Below, piece by piece: positions 1 to 9,975 of a stretch of 64,000 nucleotides of DNA. The notes beneath the pieces are model-generated. The model was not told the DNA's origin and ran no database searches. It was given only the letters and a program-made list of their open reading frames with translations. The translations under genes were made by a program, and so were the position numbers. Position 1 is the stretch's first letter; the number at the start of each line of letters is the position of its first letter. Origin of the DNA: Ailurus styani (taxonomy: Eukaryota > Chordata > Mammalia > Carnivora > Ailuridae); the NCBI GenBank assembly GCA_002007465.1, contig LNAC01000347.1, forward strand, positions 1,627,440 through 1,691,439. The letters are read 5' to 3'.

Positions 1-540
1 AGGAATATAAAAAAGGGATAGAGAGGCGAGGGGGTGGGGAGGTGACTGCTGAGCCTCAGATGGTCAGAAAAGAGATTTCTGGGGGTGCATTTGAGCTGAA
101 CCCCAAAGGAGGGGAGGTAGCATTTCAGGGTCATGAAGAAGGGCACTTTAAGCCAAGGGAACAGCAAGTGCAGAGGCTCTGAGACTAGAAAGGGTTTGGT
201 GTGACTGAGAACAGAAGGAAGATCGAGGGGTCTGAGACATTAGAAATTGAGGAGAGAGTGAAGGGGACAGACAAGGCAGGGAGGTGGCAAGGGGCTTGCA
301 GGCTGTGACGAGAAGTTTGGATTTTAGGCTCATTGCAATGGAAAGTCATTGAGTCATTTAAGGAGGAAAAATTCTGCTTGCTTTCATTTTGAGAAGATGA
401 ACAAAATATGAAAAAAGAGCCTAAGGATTGGGAATGAATACAGAAAGGAAGCTATTGCAGTGGTTCAAACAAGAGATGATAGTTCTCCAACCAGAGTTTT
501 AGCAGTTGTGATGCTAAAAAGCATTTAAAATGGGAATTTA

Positions 541-796
541 AGGGCACCTGGATGGCTCAGTCAGTTAAGCATCTCCCTTTAGCTCGGGTCATGAACCCAG
601 GGTCCTGAGATTGAGCATCGGGCTCCCTGCTCAGCAGGGGAGTCTGCTTCTCCCTCTCCCTGCTCTCCCCGCTCCGCCCCTTTGCTCGCACTCTCTCTCT
701 CTTGCTATCTCTCTCTCTCTCAAATAAATAAATTGATAAACTCTTCGAAAATAAATAAATAACTAAACTAACGAATACATAAATAAATAAATAAAT
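541..796 (+). mobile_element. CAN SINE inserted in L2
   Basis: tRNA-derived head 'gcacctggatggctcagtca', then 'gggctccctgctcagcagg', a CT-rich segment and an AAATAAATAAA-type tail that has grown irregularly to about 796. The flanking L2 resumes after the tail. No clear TSD was found, so the right end is approximate. Confidence 0.93.
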
Positions 797-1017
797 TAGG
801 ATTTATTCTGGGCCTGAGCCAAGAGAATTCTTTTTGGTTCAGACGGGGAATACGAGGGTAAGGGGAAACAGGGACGACTCCTAGGTTTTTTATTTAAGCA
901 GCTAAGTGGTTAGTAATACTCTTTATTGAAATGGGAAGACTTGGAGAAGCCTAGTTGGGAGAGTCAAAGACAGTAGAATTCTATATTCACCACGCTAAGC
1001 TTGAGGTCTGAGTGGAA

Positions 1018-1568
1018 ATGTGAATTCCTCAGCAGGATGTGTGAACATGGTCAGTCCAATAGTGACTCCATCTTTGGCCCTCCATCTTGTTCCTGTTTGC
1101 TCAGTGACCTCTCTTGGGCTACATATTCCAGGCTCCTTGGAGATGAACATATATACCTTAGAAGTGCCCACGAGGGCCGGGATGGGGGAAGATCACCTTT
1201 GCCTCCCGTGAATGTTAGAGATAGCATGGTCTCTCCCCTTCCTGATTTACAGGCTATGCCATAAGATCTAACTAAAGATTAGCTGCCCTCGAGGTACATG
1301 CAAGCCCTTTGAGGTACGTGCGAACCCTTTGGTCTCACTACAATGCCTTTCTCTGTGTCCCCTTGCTCTTTAAAATCTGGGGCTAAGGACTGGATTTCAC
1401 ATAGTGTAACTATGGATTGTCCTCTGCCCAATCCAACTCCCTGGTCAGTAAGTTACCCTGAATAAAACTCTGTGCAAACTGGGTGGAGTAGCCTGTTTTG
1501 GTTTCTGGTCTCAAAGTGCCATCTCAACGTGGAGGATACTTTACTCTCTCTCCTCCACCTTCCAGCAT
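1018..1568 (+). mobile_element. Putative solo LTR (class I ERV-like) inside L2
   Basis: A block of about 550 bp has no L2 similarity but sits between two L2 parts. It starts near 'tgtgaattcc' and ends near 'ccagca', as LTRs do (TG...CA). The hexamer 'gtggaa' flanks it at 1012-1017 and 1569-1574 and may be the TSD. A polyadenylation signal AATAAA lies at 1461-1466, about 100 bp before the end, as expected for an R/U5 boundary. No internal retroviral sequence or second LTR is seen. A 20 bp tandem duplication lies at 1291-1330. Family not recognised; a lineage-specific carnivore LTR is plausible. It could also be another kind of insertion. Confidence 0.5.
1291..1330 (+). repeat. 20 bp tandem duplication within the putative LTR
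   Basis: Two adjacent 20-mers, 'gaggtacatgcaagcccttt' (1291-1310) and 'gaggtacgtgcgaacccttt' (1311-1330), match at 17 of 20 positions. All three differences are transitions. It lies upstream of the AATAAA, so in the U3-like part where enhancer duplications are common in LTRs. Confidence 0.85.
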
Positions 1569-1647
1569 GTGGAATTCAGGGGAGAGGTCAGGCTGGAAGG
1601 ACTGAGAAGTCATCGACCTAAACATAGCTTTAAAAGATAGGGCTCTG

Positions 1648-1862
1648 GTGGTGCCTGGGTGGCTCAGTTGGTTAAGCACCTGCCTTTGGCTCAGGTCATG
1701 ATCCTGGGATCCTGCGATCAAGTCCTACATCGGGCTCCCTGCTCATCAGGGAGTCTGCTTCTCCCTCTGCCCCTCCCCACTGCTCATATTCTCTCTTTCC
1801 CTCTCTCGAATAAATAAAATAAAATAAAATAAATAAAATAAAATAAAATAAAATAAAAATAC
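1648..1862 (+). mobile_element. CAN SINE with perfect 14 bp TSD
   Basis: Head 'gtgcctgggtggctcagttg', body and a long (TAAAA)n/(TAAA)n tail at about 1808-1860. TSD 'aagatagggctctg' is identical at 1634-1647 and 1863-1876. It interrupts the same L2 as the upstream SINE and LTR. Confidence 0.97.
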
Positions 1863-2159
1863 AAGATAGGGCTCTGAATAAGACTACCGAGGGACAAGGC
1901 ATAGATGGAGAAGAGGTCTTGGAGGATATGTGGGGGTACCCCAAGCCTGACAGGGGTATAGGGGATGAGGAACCAGCCCACAAAAGAGATAAGATGGCAA
2001 ATCTCACAGGGAGGGGAGACCTAGAAAGAGAAGGTGGTGCCCAGACCCAGAGAAGAGACAGTCTCAAGGCGAATGTGACAGGCTATTCCAGATACTGCAG
2101 AGAGGCGGGCAGTTTCGACAGGCCCTTCGCAAACCACACAACGAACACACGTGTGAGCT

Positions 2160-2420
2160 AGTTGTTACAGGGCTGGTCACGCTGTTCTGGCTTTCTCCTA
2201 CACCCATCCTCTGGCCCCCCTGCTTGGGCTCCCCTGGCATCTTCACCAGGATCCTTTCCATTTTTATACATAAAACTCCACTCAGGAAAGCTTTCCTGAA
2301 TCCCCCTCCCCACCCCCACCACCCAGTGTACTCGGTGACCCTCCAAAGCATTTTCCTATATGTAACTCTGAAATAGCACTTAGTGTGCAGTCTCATAATG
2401 ATATATTCATTTATTACCCT
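2160..2420 (+). mobile_element. L2 LINE 3' end fragment
   Basis: 'ctcaggaaagctttcctgaa' followed by 'tagcactta' and 'atatattcatttatta' follows the order of the L2 3' untranslated region. Degenerate and opposite in orientation to the L2 on its left. An A-rich stretch follows at 2421-2447. Confidence 0.55.
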
Positions 2421-4019
2421 ACTGAAAAAGAAAAAGAAAAAAAAAAGTGCTTTTTAAAGCCCCATTTCCAGTGTCTGACTTGGCCCAAAGTTAATTGATG
2501 AGTTTGCTGAGTTTGACGCTCTCCTTTGTAGAAACTAAATCTGCCCTTTCGGGACCCCCCCAGTGGCTCCAGATCCTGTGGCGGGGCTTGCGTCACTAAC
2601 CCATCATCACTGGGTTGAGGGCATCGTCCGATGGCTACAGCCCGGGCTCCCTAGGAAGGAGAGGGAGTCGGGAGCTGGTGTAGTCTTCAACATCAGGAAA
2701 ATTTCACCCATGCAATCCTGTCTTTTTTTGTTTAGTTTTGTTTTGCTCGTTTCTGAGTGATATAGGCAGGATCTTCCACCCGAAGCCATGTATCATCCCA
2801 GCAGCCAGGGAGGCCGTGGCCCATTAGAACCCCGGAACTTGTTTATCAGTCACTCAACAACCGTTAGCAGAACCCACTGGGATGCAGGACACTGTGCGCG
2901 GCGGGTAGCAGCAGTTATATTGGAGTTAGGCTGAATTAGTTTCATTTTCACAAACATATAAAGTCCCTAAGAATCCTTACAAACTGTTAATTCTACTCTT
3001 GTTTTACGAGTGGACTCATGGGGCAAACAGATGTAAACTACAGCCGACTCTAAAGAAAAAAAAATAATAAAGTGATTGTGAATTTAGCACAAATACTTCT
3101 GCAGAGGGTGCCTGAGGTGCTCTTGTAAACTCACTCCCAGAAGGCAGCCTTCAAACATTGCCACCTGTCAAGTATTAACCAGGGTAGTTGAAAAACAGAG
3201 AGCCCAGTTACAACTTTAACTAATGTAATATTGGGGATTCCCAAGCTGCCCCATGCTATGAAAAGAACCTAGAAGCCTAGGAGGACAAGAGCACACCTTG
3301 GAATAAAATCTTGCCACCTGTGGTTGTCCAGGGTGCAACTTCCCTATATATATACAATTCGTTATACAAATTGTTATATTATAGATACCATTGTAGCTGA
3401 TCTGCCCCAGTGAGTCAGCTTCACAGATGCAGTGGGAAAGCCCGGGGAGTCAAATCTTGTGTTCAGATGTCAAAGCTTGTATTTTTCCACTTACTTACAA
3501 GTAACTATTGACTATGAAGAAGGAGATGAAATGACATCCTAGAGAAGGTGTTGTGTCCGTGAGCCTGATAATTCCAAGTCTTTCTCGAAAGTTGCTGACT
3601 TGCGGTTTCTGGCTTAGATGGTCTTTTTCCCTTAGAGCTTTGACAAAATCAGTATGTGGACTATCCTGTCTCCTCCCCATGTTTATCCTCACCTGACTCA
3701 GCATGTCTTGGCCTGAAGGATTTGGGGGCTTGTGGACTCGTCCTTGCACCTGCAGTTTCGCCTTCTTTTCCTGCCTCCGAAGTGCCATTGGCTTCTCATG
3801 GCACCTTGAGCAAAATGTTCCAAGAGGACGCTCCGAGTTCCAGATGCGGCTGGAAGGTTTAAAAAGTTCTTGGCCAAATGATAAAAAGGAGACCCATTGT
3901 AACTCTGAAAATCAACACGAGAAATATTATTGGAAATAAGGCATAGGATGTTGCTGACTGGCAAGCAATGCAGGCTTTAGAGCCAGAGTCTTGAGGAACG
4001 TCGGACTCTGCTCGAGGTG
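2421..4019. other. No gene seen; A-rich stretch and degenerate MIR/L2-like sequence
   Basis: Starts with an A-rich run (2424-2447). Around 2840-3050 there is very degenerate similarity to L2/MIR tails ('cactcaacaaccgttagcag', 'cattttcacaaacat', 'gttttacgagtgga'). The rest (3070-4019) is unique to my eye. Short overlapping ORFs on both strands at 3495-3964 match nothing and look like chance. Confidence 0.5.
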
Positions 4020-4150
4020 TATTGGACACATGCAGTGAACAGGTGGTGGGCACCAGGTATGCAAATACCAGCACAGGACACAGGCCCCGTCCCGGAGGAG
4101 TTAATGTGTGTGTCATCGAGACAAACATCACATGCCTAGTAAACATTGAC
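4020..4150 (-). mobile_element. L2-like 3' end fragment
   Basis: 'gcagtgaacagg', 'ggccccgtcccggaggagtt' and 'gagacaaac' follow the antisense L2 tail pattern (gtgaacaa...ccctgccctcatggagctt...gagacagacaa). Degenerate; ends approximate. Confidence 0.45.
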
Positions 4151-5054
4151 TTTCAGGGTTCTGATGTCTGCTCTAATATTGGTATTCTCTGTGACCCTTT
4201 GCATCTCCTAGACACACTCGGTTGTTTGTCGAAGACAAAGTAAAGAAGCTCGCTGTGCAATCCTGGAGACGGCTGGGCACATTTCTTAGAAGTCTCTCCG
4301 CTCCTGGGGACTGTGGCTTCAGGAAGGAAGTGCAGACTCGCCCTGCTCTCCCTGGGCAACCAGCTATTCTGCTGCTCTGCCTGGGAAGGGGTCTCAGGAA
4401 ACAGCCTGAGTTTGGGGTGGGCAAGGGTAGCTGTGTGTTGGGGGGGACTTCATGGGACTTCATGGAGGGTGGACCCCTTAGAATCCATGGGGGTTGAAAG
4501 TTTCTGAAGAGGACTTCTGATAATAAGGATGATATATCTATGAGCCTTCCAGAAAACGTGGAACCGGTGTTTTCCCTGTAACAAATGCAAGTGGTGAGAG
4601 AGAGCAGACTACTGTGGCTCTGTCTTACCCCTGGGATGGCCTGTCCTGGAGAATGTGTCCTATTGAATGAGGTTCAGGGAGCGAGCCCTCCAAATCATGA
4701 TCTTTGGGATCATGTCATCCAATTATTTTCCTGAATTTAATCATGCCTTTCTCCTCCCATGGCTTCCCACAGCTCTCCAACACCATTCTCTCTCTCTTTC
4801 AGGCCACTTCATCTTTTGAATTCTGGCTGGGAAAAAATTCAGAAGTTGCACAAGGCTAAGTCATGAGAAATGCACTCTCCAAGGACGGAGTTAAAACATA
4901 GACTGCTCCACAGCCCATTCCTTTATAGGTTCTCTCTCATGATCCCAGGTTTTGTGAATTAGGGTTCCAGATTATCACTTCCTCAGTGGCTCTTTTGACA
5001 ATTATTACAAACAACCTATCCTCAGAATTACCAGAATGAAGAGGAGATTCTAGT
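4151..5054. other. No gene or repeat recognised
   Basis: Mixed-composition unique sequence. Overlapping short ORFs on both strands at 4153-4507 have low-complexity composition and no recognisable domain. Confidence 0.5.
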
Positions 5055-5215
5055 TATTGACAGGAACATGGGCTTCTGGAGCCAGACTGCTCATCCTTCC
5101 TTAGCTATGTGACCTTGTACCTGCCCTCTTAATTTTTGAGATTTTATTTCCTTGTTTGCAAGTAATAAGAATAATGGAAACGTAGTATCAGTTTTATAAT
5201 ATTGAAGTGAGGGTC
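5055..5215 (+). mobile_element. MIR SINE
   Basis: 'gggcttctggagccagactg' followed by 'tagctatgtgaccttg' is the MIR core. The 3' part is decayed ('gtaataagaataatgg'). Confidence 0.8.
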
Positions 5216-5310
5216 AGCTGTATGTAAAGGATGTATTAGCCTAACCCATTCGTTTTCCATGACTGTAAGTTCGTTTCTATCCTATTAAAAATGATTTAAA
5301 AGATATACTG

Positions 5311-5563
5311 GAGGGGCGGGGTGGGGGATGGACAAAACAGATGAAGGGGAGTACAGGCTTCCAGTTATGGAATGAACAAGGCATGGACGAAAGGTACAGC
5401 ATAAGGACCACAGTCAATGGTACTATGATAACATGGTGTATGATTGTATGGTGACAGGTGGGAGCTACACGTGTGGCGAGCGTAGCATAAGGTACAGAGT
5501 AATTGAATGACTGTGTCAGTATATAACACTGACTGTCAGCTATACTCAAAAAAAAAGTCAAAT
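5311..5563 (+). mobile_element. 5'-truncated L1, 3' UTR end only
   Basis: 'aggcttccagttatggaatg', 'atggtgacaggtgggagcta' and the terminal 'gtcagctatactcaaaaaaa' match the 3' end of mammalian/carnivore L1. Flanking TSD: 'aaaagatatactg' at 5298-5310 against 'aaaatatatactg' at 5564-5576 (12 of 13). Only about 250 bp were copied, and there is no L1 coding sequence. Confidence 0.88.
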
Positions 5564-5582
5564 AAAATATATACTGACTGTT

Positions 5583-5787
5583 GGAGCACCTGGGTAGCTC
5601 AGTTGGTTAAGTGTAGGACTTTTGATTTTGGCTTGGGTCATGATCTCAGGGTCCTGAGATGGAGCCCTGTGTTGAGTTCAGTGCTCAGCAGGGAGTCTGT
5701 TGAAGATTCTCTCCCTCCAACCCTCCCCTGCTCTGCTCCCGCTCTTGAGTCCTCCCTGTCTCTCTCTAAAATAAATAAATAAATCGT

Positions 5788-5789
<2 letters not shown>
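5583..5789 (+). mobile_element. CAN SINE
   Basis: 'agcacctgggtagctcagtt' head, 'catgatctcagggtcctgag' and tail AAATAAATAAATAAA. It lies a few bases after the TSD of the L1 fragment. Its tail runs directly into an (AC)n microsatellite, so the right TSD is obscured. Confidence 0.96.

Positions 5790-5790
<1 letters not shown>

Positions 5791-5825
<35 letters not shown>
5791..5825 (+). repeat. (AC)n microsatellite, about 17 units
   Basis: Uninterrupted AC dinucleotide directly after the CAN SINE tail. Likely length-polymorphic and born from the SINE 3' tail. Confidence 0.97.
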
Positions 5826-5827
<2 letters not shown>

Positions 5828-5942
5828 GTGTTTTATAACTCCTGCAAAAAGAACAGATTATTAGGTTTTTCCTCCCTGATAATTCCACAAATTAGAGGTC
5901 CCCGTGTCTCAAGGTAGCTGTCCCAGTTTCATGCACGCGATG

Positions 5943-5985
5943 TACTCTCAGTACATATTTCGTGAATGAGTGGATGAATAAAGTA
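5943..5985 (+). mobile_element. L2/MIR-type tail fragment
   Basis: 'ctcagtacatatttcgtgaa' followed by 'tgagtggatgaataaa' is the decayed form of the 'ctcaataaatatttgttgaatgaatga' tail shared by L2 and related elements. Too short to assign a family. Confidence 0.4.
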
Positions 5986-6098
5986 TAAAATGTGTTGCAA
6001 TATTAAAAAATGCAAGTTAGATGTAGAACAAAACCAGCAGATCCTAACACGGACTTGTTTTACTCTTAGACTGTTTTTAACGTTTAAGAAGTTACGAC

Positions 6099-6297
6099 AG
6101 GAAGCCTGGGTGGCTCAGTCATTGGGCATCTGCCTTCGGCTGGGGTCATGATCCCAGGGTACTAGGGGCGGGTCCTGCATTGGGCTCTCTGCTCAGCAGG
6201 AGGCCTGCTTCTCCCTCTCCCACTCCCCCTGCTTGTGTTCCCTCTCTCACTGTGTCTCTCTCTGTTAAACAAATAAATAAAATCTTAAAAAAAAAAG
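6099..6297 (+). mobile_element. CAN SINE with 13 bp TSD
   Basis: 'gaagcctgggtggctcagtc' head, 'gggctctctgctcagcagga', CT-rich body, AAATAAATAAAATCTT and A-run tail. TSD 'aagaagttacgac' (6086-6098) against 'aagaagttacaac' (6298-6310), one mismatch. The 133-codon ORF starting at 6180 begins inside this SINE and is not a gene. Confidence 0.96.
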
Positions 6298-6310
6298 AAG
6301 AAGTTACAAC

Positions 6311-6841
6311 AATACAAAACAAAACAAAATCCCACAGCCTTATTAGGCATGAGCTCCCTTGCCGAAACTGTTACCACACCGCAGTCAACGACAGAGGTGA
6401 GGAGGGCGGGAGGCTTGGAGTGTTACCTGGGATGGGCAGGTGCCGGGCTTTTGGCCTGCTAGCTGAACATTTAGGACATAGATGTGATAACGCCCCAGAT
6501 TGCCCTAATCGAGTGAAAGGACCATTCAGCTTCCTCAAGCACCTGGCTTATTGCCAGGGCAGAGCTTACAAGGCCAGCTAACCTGATTCACTATGTCGTT
6601 ATCCTCTCTGCGAGGGACCGCTTCTATCTGTAGCCATTTTACAGAGCAGGATACTGACCTGATGATCTCTGGAGTCACGCCAGAAGTTAGCAGTGGCCTG
6701 GCCGACGAGCTCTGCAGCAGGGTATCGGCTCCGTAAAAATATCCAAAACGGAACAGTGACTTACGTTCAAGTGTTTTTGTATGGGTCGTCATGGTGAGTA
6801 TTCAGTGCATACACAGCAGTCAGGAAATACTAGAGGCCACA
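6311..6841. other. No gene or repeat recognised
   Basis: Unique sequence with somewhat higher GC at 6380-6480. ORFs at 6180-6581 (plus) and 6535-6792 (minus) match nothing. Confidence 0.5.
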
Positions 6842-7035
6842 TAATACAGTCATTAAGAACGTGATCCGTAGTGTCAGTCTTCCCAGATCTCCAGCCGAGC
6901 ACGCCCTGCGCTAGCCACGTGACCTTGCACTATGCTGACGCTCCTAATGCTTCCGTTCCTTCAGCTATAAAATCCATGTAATGAAAGTACTAACCTCATA
7001 TGATGGCCCTCTCAACTACATGGGATAAAGCATCA
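6842..7035 (+). mobile_element. MIR SINE
   Basis: 'aatacagtcattaagaacgt', 'tagccacgtgaccttgcac' and 'cttcagctataaaatcc' follow MIR order (promoter head, core, 'cctcatctgtaaaatgg'). Near full length but diverged. Confidence 0.75.
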
Positions 7036-7092
7036 AGGGGCAGGTGGCTTGTAGAGATCATCTAGCACCACATAAACCAGTGTGTTCTCCAT

Positions 7093-7105
7093 CGCCCCCT
7101 AGTTC
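7093..7105 (-). promoter_or_regulatory. CTCF-like motif
   Basis: 'cgccccctagttc'; its reverse complement 'gaactagggggcg' matches 11 of 13 positions of the CTCF core CCASYAGRKGGCR. Motif match only; occupancy unknown. Confidence 0.35.
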
Positions 7106-7332
7106 ATTAAATAGTAACCTGTGTGATGGAAAAACAGTTCAGGACTTGAATAAATTTGATGAACACTGCATTAAATCACAGATAAAATAAGTGTTAGCAA
7201 TCTTAAAACCATGAATTTCAGGTGCAGCTTCTAAATTGCTAAACTCCTTGTCTGATAATTACAGTTATCAGAACAGATTCCCAAGTGGGTATTCAGCAAA
7301 TTGAGTTACTGTACTTAGAGCCACAGAGCTTT

Positions 7333-7494
7333 TTAAAAAAAAAAAAAATTTAAAGATTTATTTATTTATTTAAGAAAGAGAGAGCATGCGTGAGAGCGCA
7401 GTGGGGGATGGGGAGAGGGGGAGGGAGAGAGAGAGAGAGAAAGAAAAGCAGACTCCCTGCTAAATGCAGAGTCCGGACCCTGACACAGTAGCCC
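7333..7494 (-). mobile_element. 5'-truncated CAN SINE, minus strand
   Basis: On the plus strand it reads T/A tail, 'aaagatttatttatttattt', a GA-rich block and 'agcagactccctgctaaatg', then stops before the tRNA-like head. Flanks 'cagagcttt' (7324-7332) and 'cagaacttt' (7495-7503) form an 8-of-9 TSD, so truncation happened at insertion. Confidence 0.88.
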
Positions 7495-7503
7495 CAGAAC
7501 TTT

Positions 7504-8699
7504 CTGAGGAGATACCCCTTTACTGGACTTGAGGGAAGTGACTTTAGGGCATAACATCATCCTCATACAAAGAGACTCCCCAATTGCTTTGTATTAGATG
7601 GAAACTGCTTTTAGTGAGTGGCTGGGTTAGAAAGCAGGAGAAGGAGATGAGCCGGTCAAACTTCTAGTGTTCTCAACTGTCTCTGGAGGAAGCAGACTCT
7701 TTAGCTCAAGTCACTGTCCTGACCTACAAGGATTCCCGGGAATGCCCCTGGGACATCCCTTGTTGATAAATGGCATTTTATGACTTAAGTCAGAAAAGTA
7801 TACAGCCCACTATCTCACGGGTGATGGATTAGCAACAGCACATGTGATATTTTTCATTTTCTGCATAGTTTACCACATAGTATAGGTCTAATAAAGGTAT
7901 TCATTTGAAAGGTTATTCATAGAGAGATATAAAAGTCAGTTAAGGATTTGCTCAAAAATGACACAAGAAATATTAGATTGACTTTGAACATTATTATACT
8001 TAAATAATCCAGCAAAACTCAGTAGGTGGAAAAGTTAGTATGTGGGCTGCCAAAGCAAGCCCAGTAGATGGAAAGTTAAGATCTGCAAGTAACTTTTCAC
8101 TCAAAAGGAATCTAGTGATTCATAATGTAGATCATAATATCCATATAATCCTCACATCTTCATGATTTAATCTATGCTAGTATGTAATAGTCCTGGGACT
8201 TAATGCAAGTCAAACCTGTCACTGCTTTATTAGATATCTGTACACTTACTTTCATGGAATGCCTAATTCTATGTGATAATTCCATTTTAGATCATGTTTC
8301 AAAACCTACCTCATAGCATTACTTTGAAGAATCAAATAAAAAAACTGATAGGAAGACATTTCCTCCCCTCCCCTCAAAATGACAGATTTTTTCATCTACA
8401 AAGTCAGTCTACTTCTCTTGCCCTCAAAATAATCCTCCCAGTCCAAGAGCAGGATTCAGCCTATATTCCTTTGGGTTTTTGAAGCTGATATTTCGCACGA
8501 GCTGATACTTCACATGAGCAGATGCCTTCCACTGCATTGGCTGACACCAGATTTGAAGAGGGTCTTAGGGTATCTGGGCACACGTCTGTGTTTGGGATGA
8601 ACTGAGAGGGTGCCATGTGGAATGATATTGGAGGTGAGGCTAGGAATGCAAGTGTGAGCAAGCACTGATGGGTGAAGGGACCACCAAAATATAAAGTAT
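7504..8699. other. No gene or clear repeat recognised
   Basis: About 1.2 kb of AT-leaning unique sequence. No splice-bounded open frame or known repeat motif noted. ORFs at 8294-8482 and 8461-8661 are short and unremarkable. Confidence 0.5.
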
Positions 8700-9190
8700 T
8701 GGTTAAGGCTGCTTAGTTTTAAGTGACAGAAAAATCACCTCCCTCCCCCCAAACCCTTTAAACAAAAACCAAAAGGGATTTATGAGTTTGAATGACTGGA
8801 AAGTAGAACTTTATCTCTCTTTCCATCACTTGGCTTGTCTTCTCACTGTATGCTGACTTTATTCCCAGGCAAGCTCTCTACACTGGCAGGAATGCTTGGC
8901 TCTGGCAACCCTAGGAACTCATGACCTGAGAAGAAGAGTTAATTACTCTCTCCCATACAAACTTTTGAAAATTCTGGGCAAGAACTCCCATGTGCTGAGC
9001 TGGGACTCCATTTCCAACCTCAGAGCAGTCCCTACAACTCTGGGAAATAAAATACTATAACTGATCCAGCATTGGCCAATTCCAGGAGTAGAGGACAGAG
9101 AAAGGGGATGATGATGGTAATTGCCAAATTCGCCATGGTCCCATGGAGAGGAGAGGGGTTCTCCAAAGGAAAGTGTGCTAGGTGAGGAGT
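8700..9190. repeat. Probable ancient interspersed repeat, family unsure
   Basis: 'aaaagggatttatgagtttg', 'tctctctttccatcacttgg', 'attcccaggcaagctctcta' and 'gatccagcattggccaattc' resemble, in order, a common mammalian repeat with 'ggaatgtattgactcatg...cttctttcctctgtgttggcttcattctcaggcaggctctcc...tgattggcc'. I recall the pattern but not a secure name; an old LTR or DNA element is possible. Confidence 0.4.
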
Positions 9191-9660
9191 TCACATCCTG
9201 ACTAAAAACCTATGTGTGGTTTTTCAGGCTCTGCCAAAGACAATGCAAAGCTTCTACCTAGCAGACCTCATGGAGAATGCTGCCCTCCACACCAGACTTG
9301 GTGCACAGCCAGTGGACTGCAGTCTGAAGGAGTTACAGTCAAGGACTCCCTCCATCGGCTAGTCATACTCTTAGGCGTATCTAGATTCCTTCATTCTGTC
9401 CACAGGTCCACAGAAGCCTTTAGTTTGACGATCCTTTGGCTGCAAGACTATCTCCATATCTGTGCTGATGCACCTGATCTTTTCCGGGTGACCTTCAATG
9501 GCGGGGGGGGGGGGGGGGGGGGTTGAAATATGGATGAGTCAGCACTTTCTCTGGTTTAGCCTCTTGTTTATGCTATTGTAGTGAGTGATTAAAGTCTTCA
9601 CTGTTAATTTCATTTTAGCTTTTTGTAGTAATCAGCTACTCTGACACCTGGTAGTTCAAC
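9191..9660 (+). repeat. Possible LTR-derived segment with poly-G run
   Basis: The right part has an LTR-end feel: 'tagcctcttgtttatgctat', then ATTAAA (a variant polyadenylation signal) at 9588-9593, and 'gtcttcactgttaatttc' before 'tactctgaca'. No TSD or start was defined. Speculative; it may be unique sequence. Confidence 0.22.
9503..9522 (+). repeat. Poly-G run of 20
   Basis: Twenty consecutive G residues after 'caatggc'. Such runs can form G-quadruplexes and are also prone to sequencing and assembly length error. Confidence 0.95.
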
Positions 9661-9767
9661 TCTCTCCAGCTCAGCTGAGCTCCTGACAAATTGGCACAAT
9701 GATCAGAATAGTTGACTAGGCACAGTGCCACTCTGGAAAAACAAAAAGCCTGAAAAGCCCACAAGCA

Positions 9768-9975
9768 CCTTTTGGAAGTGCTAGTGGAGTCCATGGGGCA
9801 TCTTAGAGGGATGTGGCAGATCCTTTCCAAGAGTCTGAGGTCCTGTAGGGTACTCACCAGTGGATCTTGGGAAGTGCTAGTGGATCCTGAAAGACACTTT
9901 GCTGGCATGCCATTGGATCTCGGAAAGTCTACTAGAAGCTTTGGGGCATTATTGTTGGGTGCTAGTGGGTTGTAG
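9768..9975 (+). repeat. Degenerate tandem-like repeats around 'ggaagtgctagtgga'
   Basis: 'ttggaagtgctagtgga' (9772), 'ttgggaagtgctagtggatc' (9867), 'ctcggaaagtctactagaag' (9919) and 'gttgggtgctagtgggtt' (9953) recur at shrinking intervals of about 95, 52 and 34 bases. The clearest unit is about 50 bp, beginning 'tggatctt/cggga'. The minus-strand ORF here (9636-9908) is consequently repetitive (Ser-Thr-Ser-Thr) and not evidence of a gene. Confidence 0.5.

Larger units (their letters stand above)
1..2125 (-). mobile_element. Ancient L2 LINE, minus strand, broken by three later insertions
   Basis: Read on the minus strand, this resembles the end of the L2 reverse-transcriptase ORF running into its 3' region. 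Recognisable landmarks on the plus strand are 'gggaacagcaagtgcagagg' near 158, 'gctattgcagtggttcaaac' near 450, 'gactcctaggtttttt' near 874 and 'gatggagaagaggtc' near 1904, which occur in the same order in L2. L2 parts are roughly 1-540, 797-1017, 1569-1647 and 1863-2125. The gaps are a CAN SINE, an LTR-like element and a second CAN SINE. The minus-strand reading frame at 148-333 is a decayed remnant of the L2 ORF, not a host gene. The outer ends are approximate and the element continues beyond the left edge. Confidence 0.7.

Noticed and set aside
1696..2067. 123-codon minus-strand ORF with hydrophobic F-I-L repeats
   Set aside because: The apparent membrane segment is the (TAAAA)n tail of a CAN SINE read antisense.
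6180..6581. 133-codon plus-strand ORF
   Set aside because: Begins within a CAN SINE and reads through its tail (K-rich), then unique sequence; no domain.
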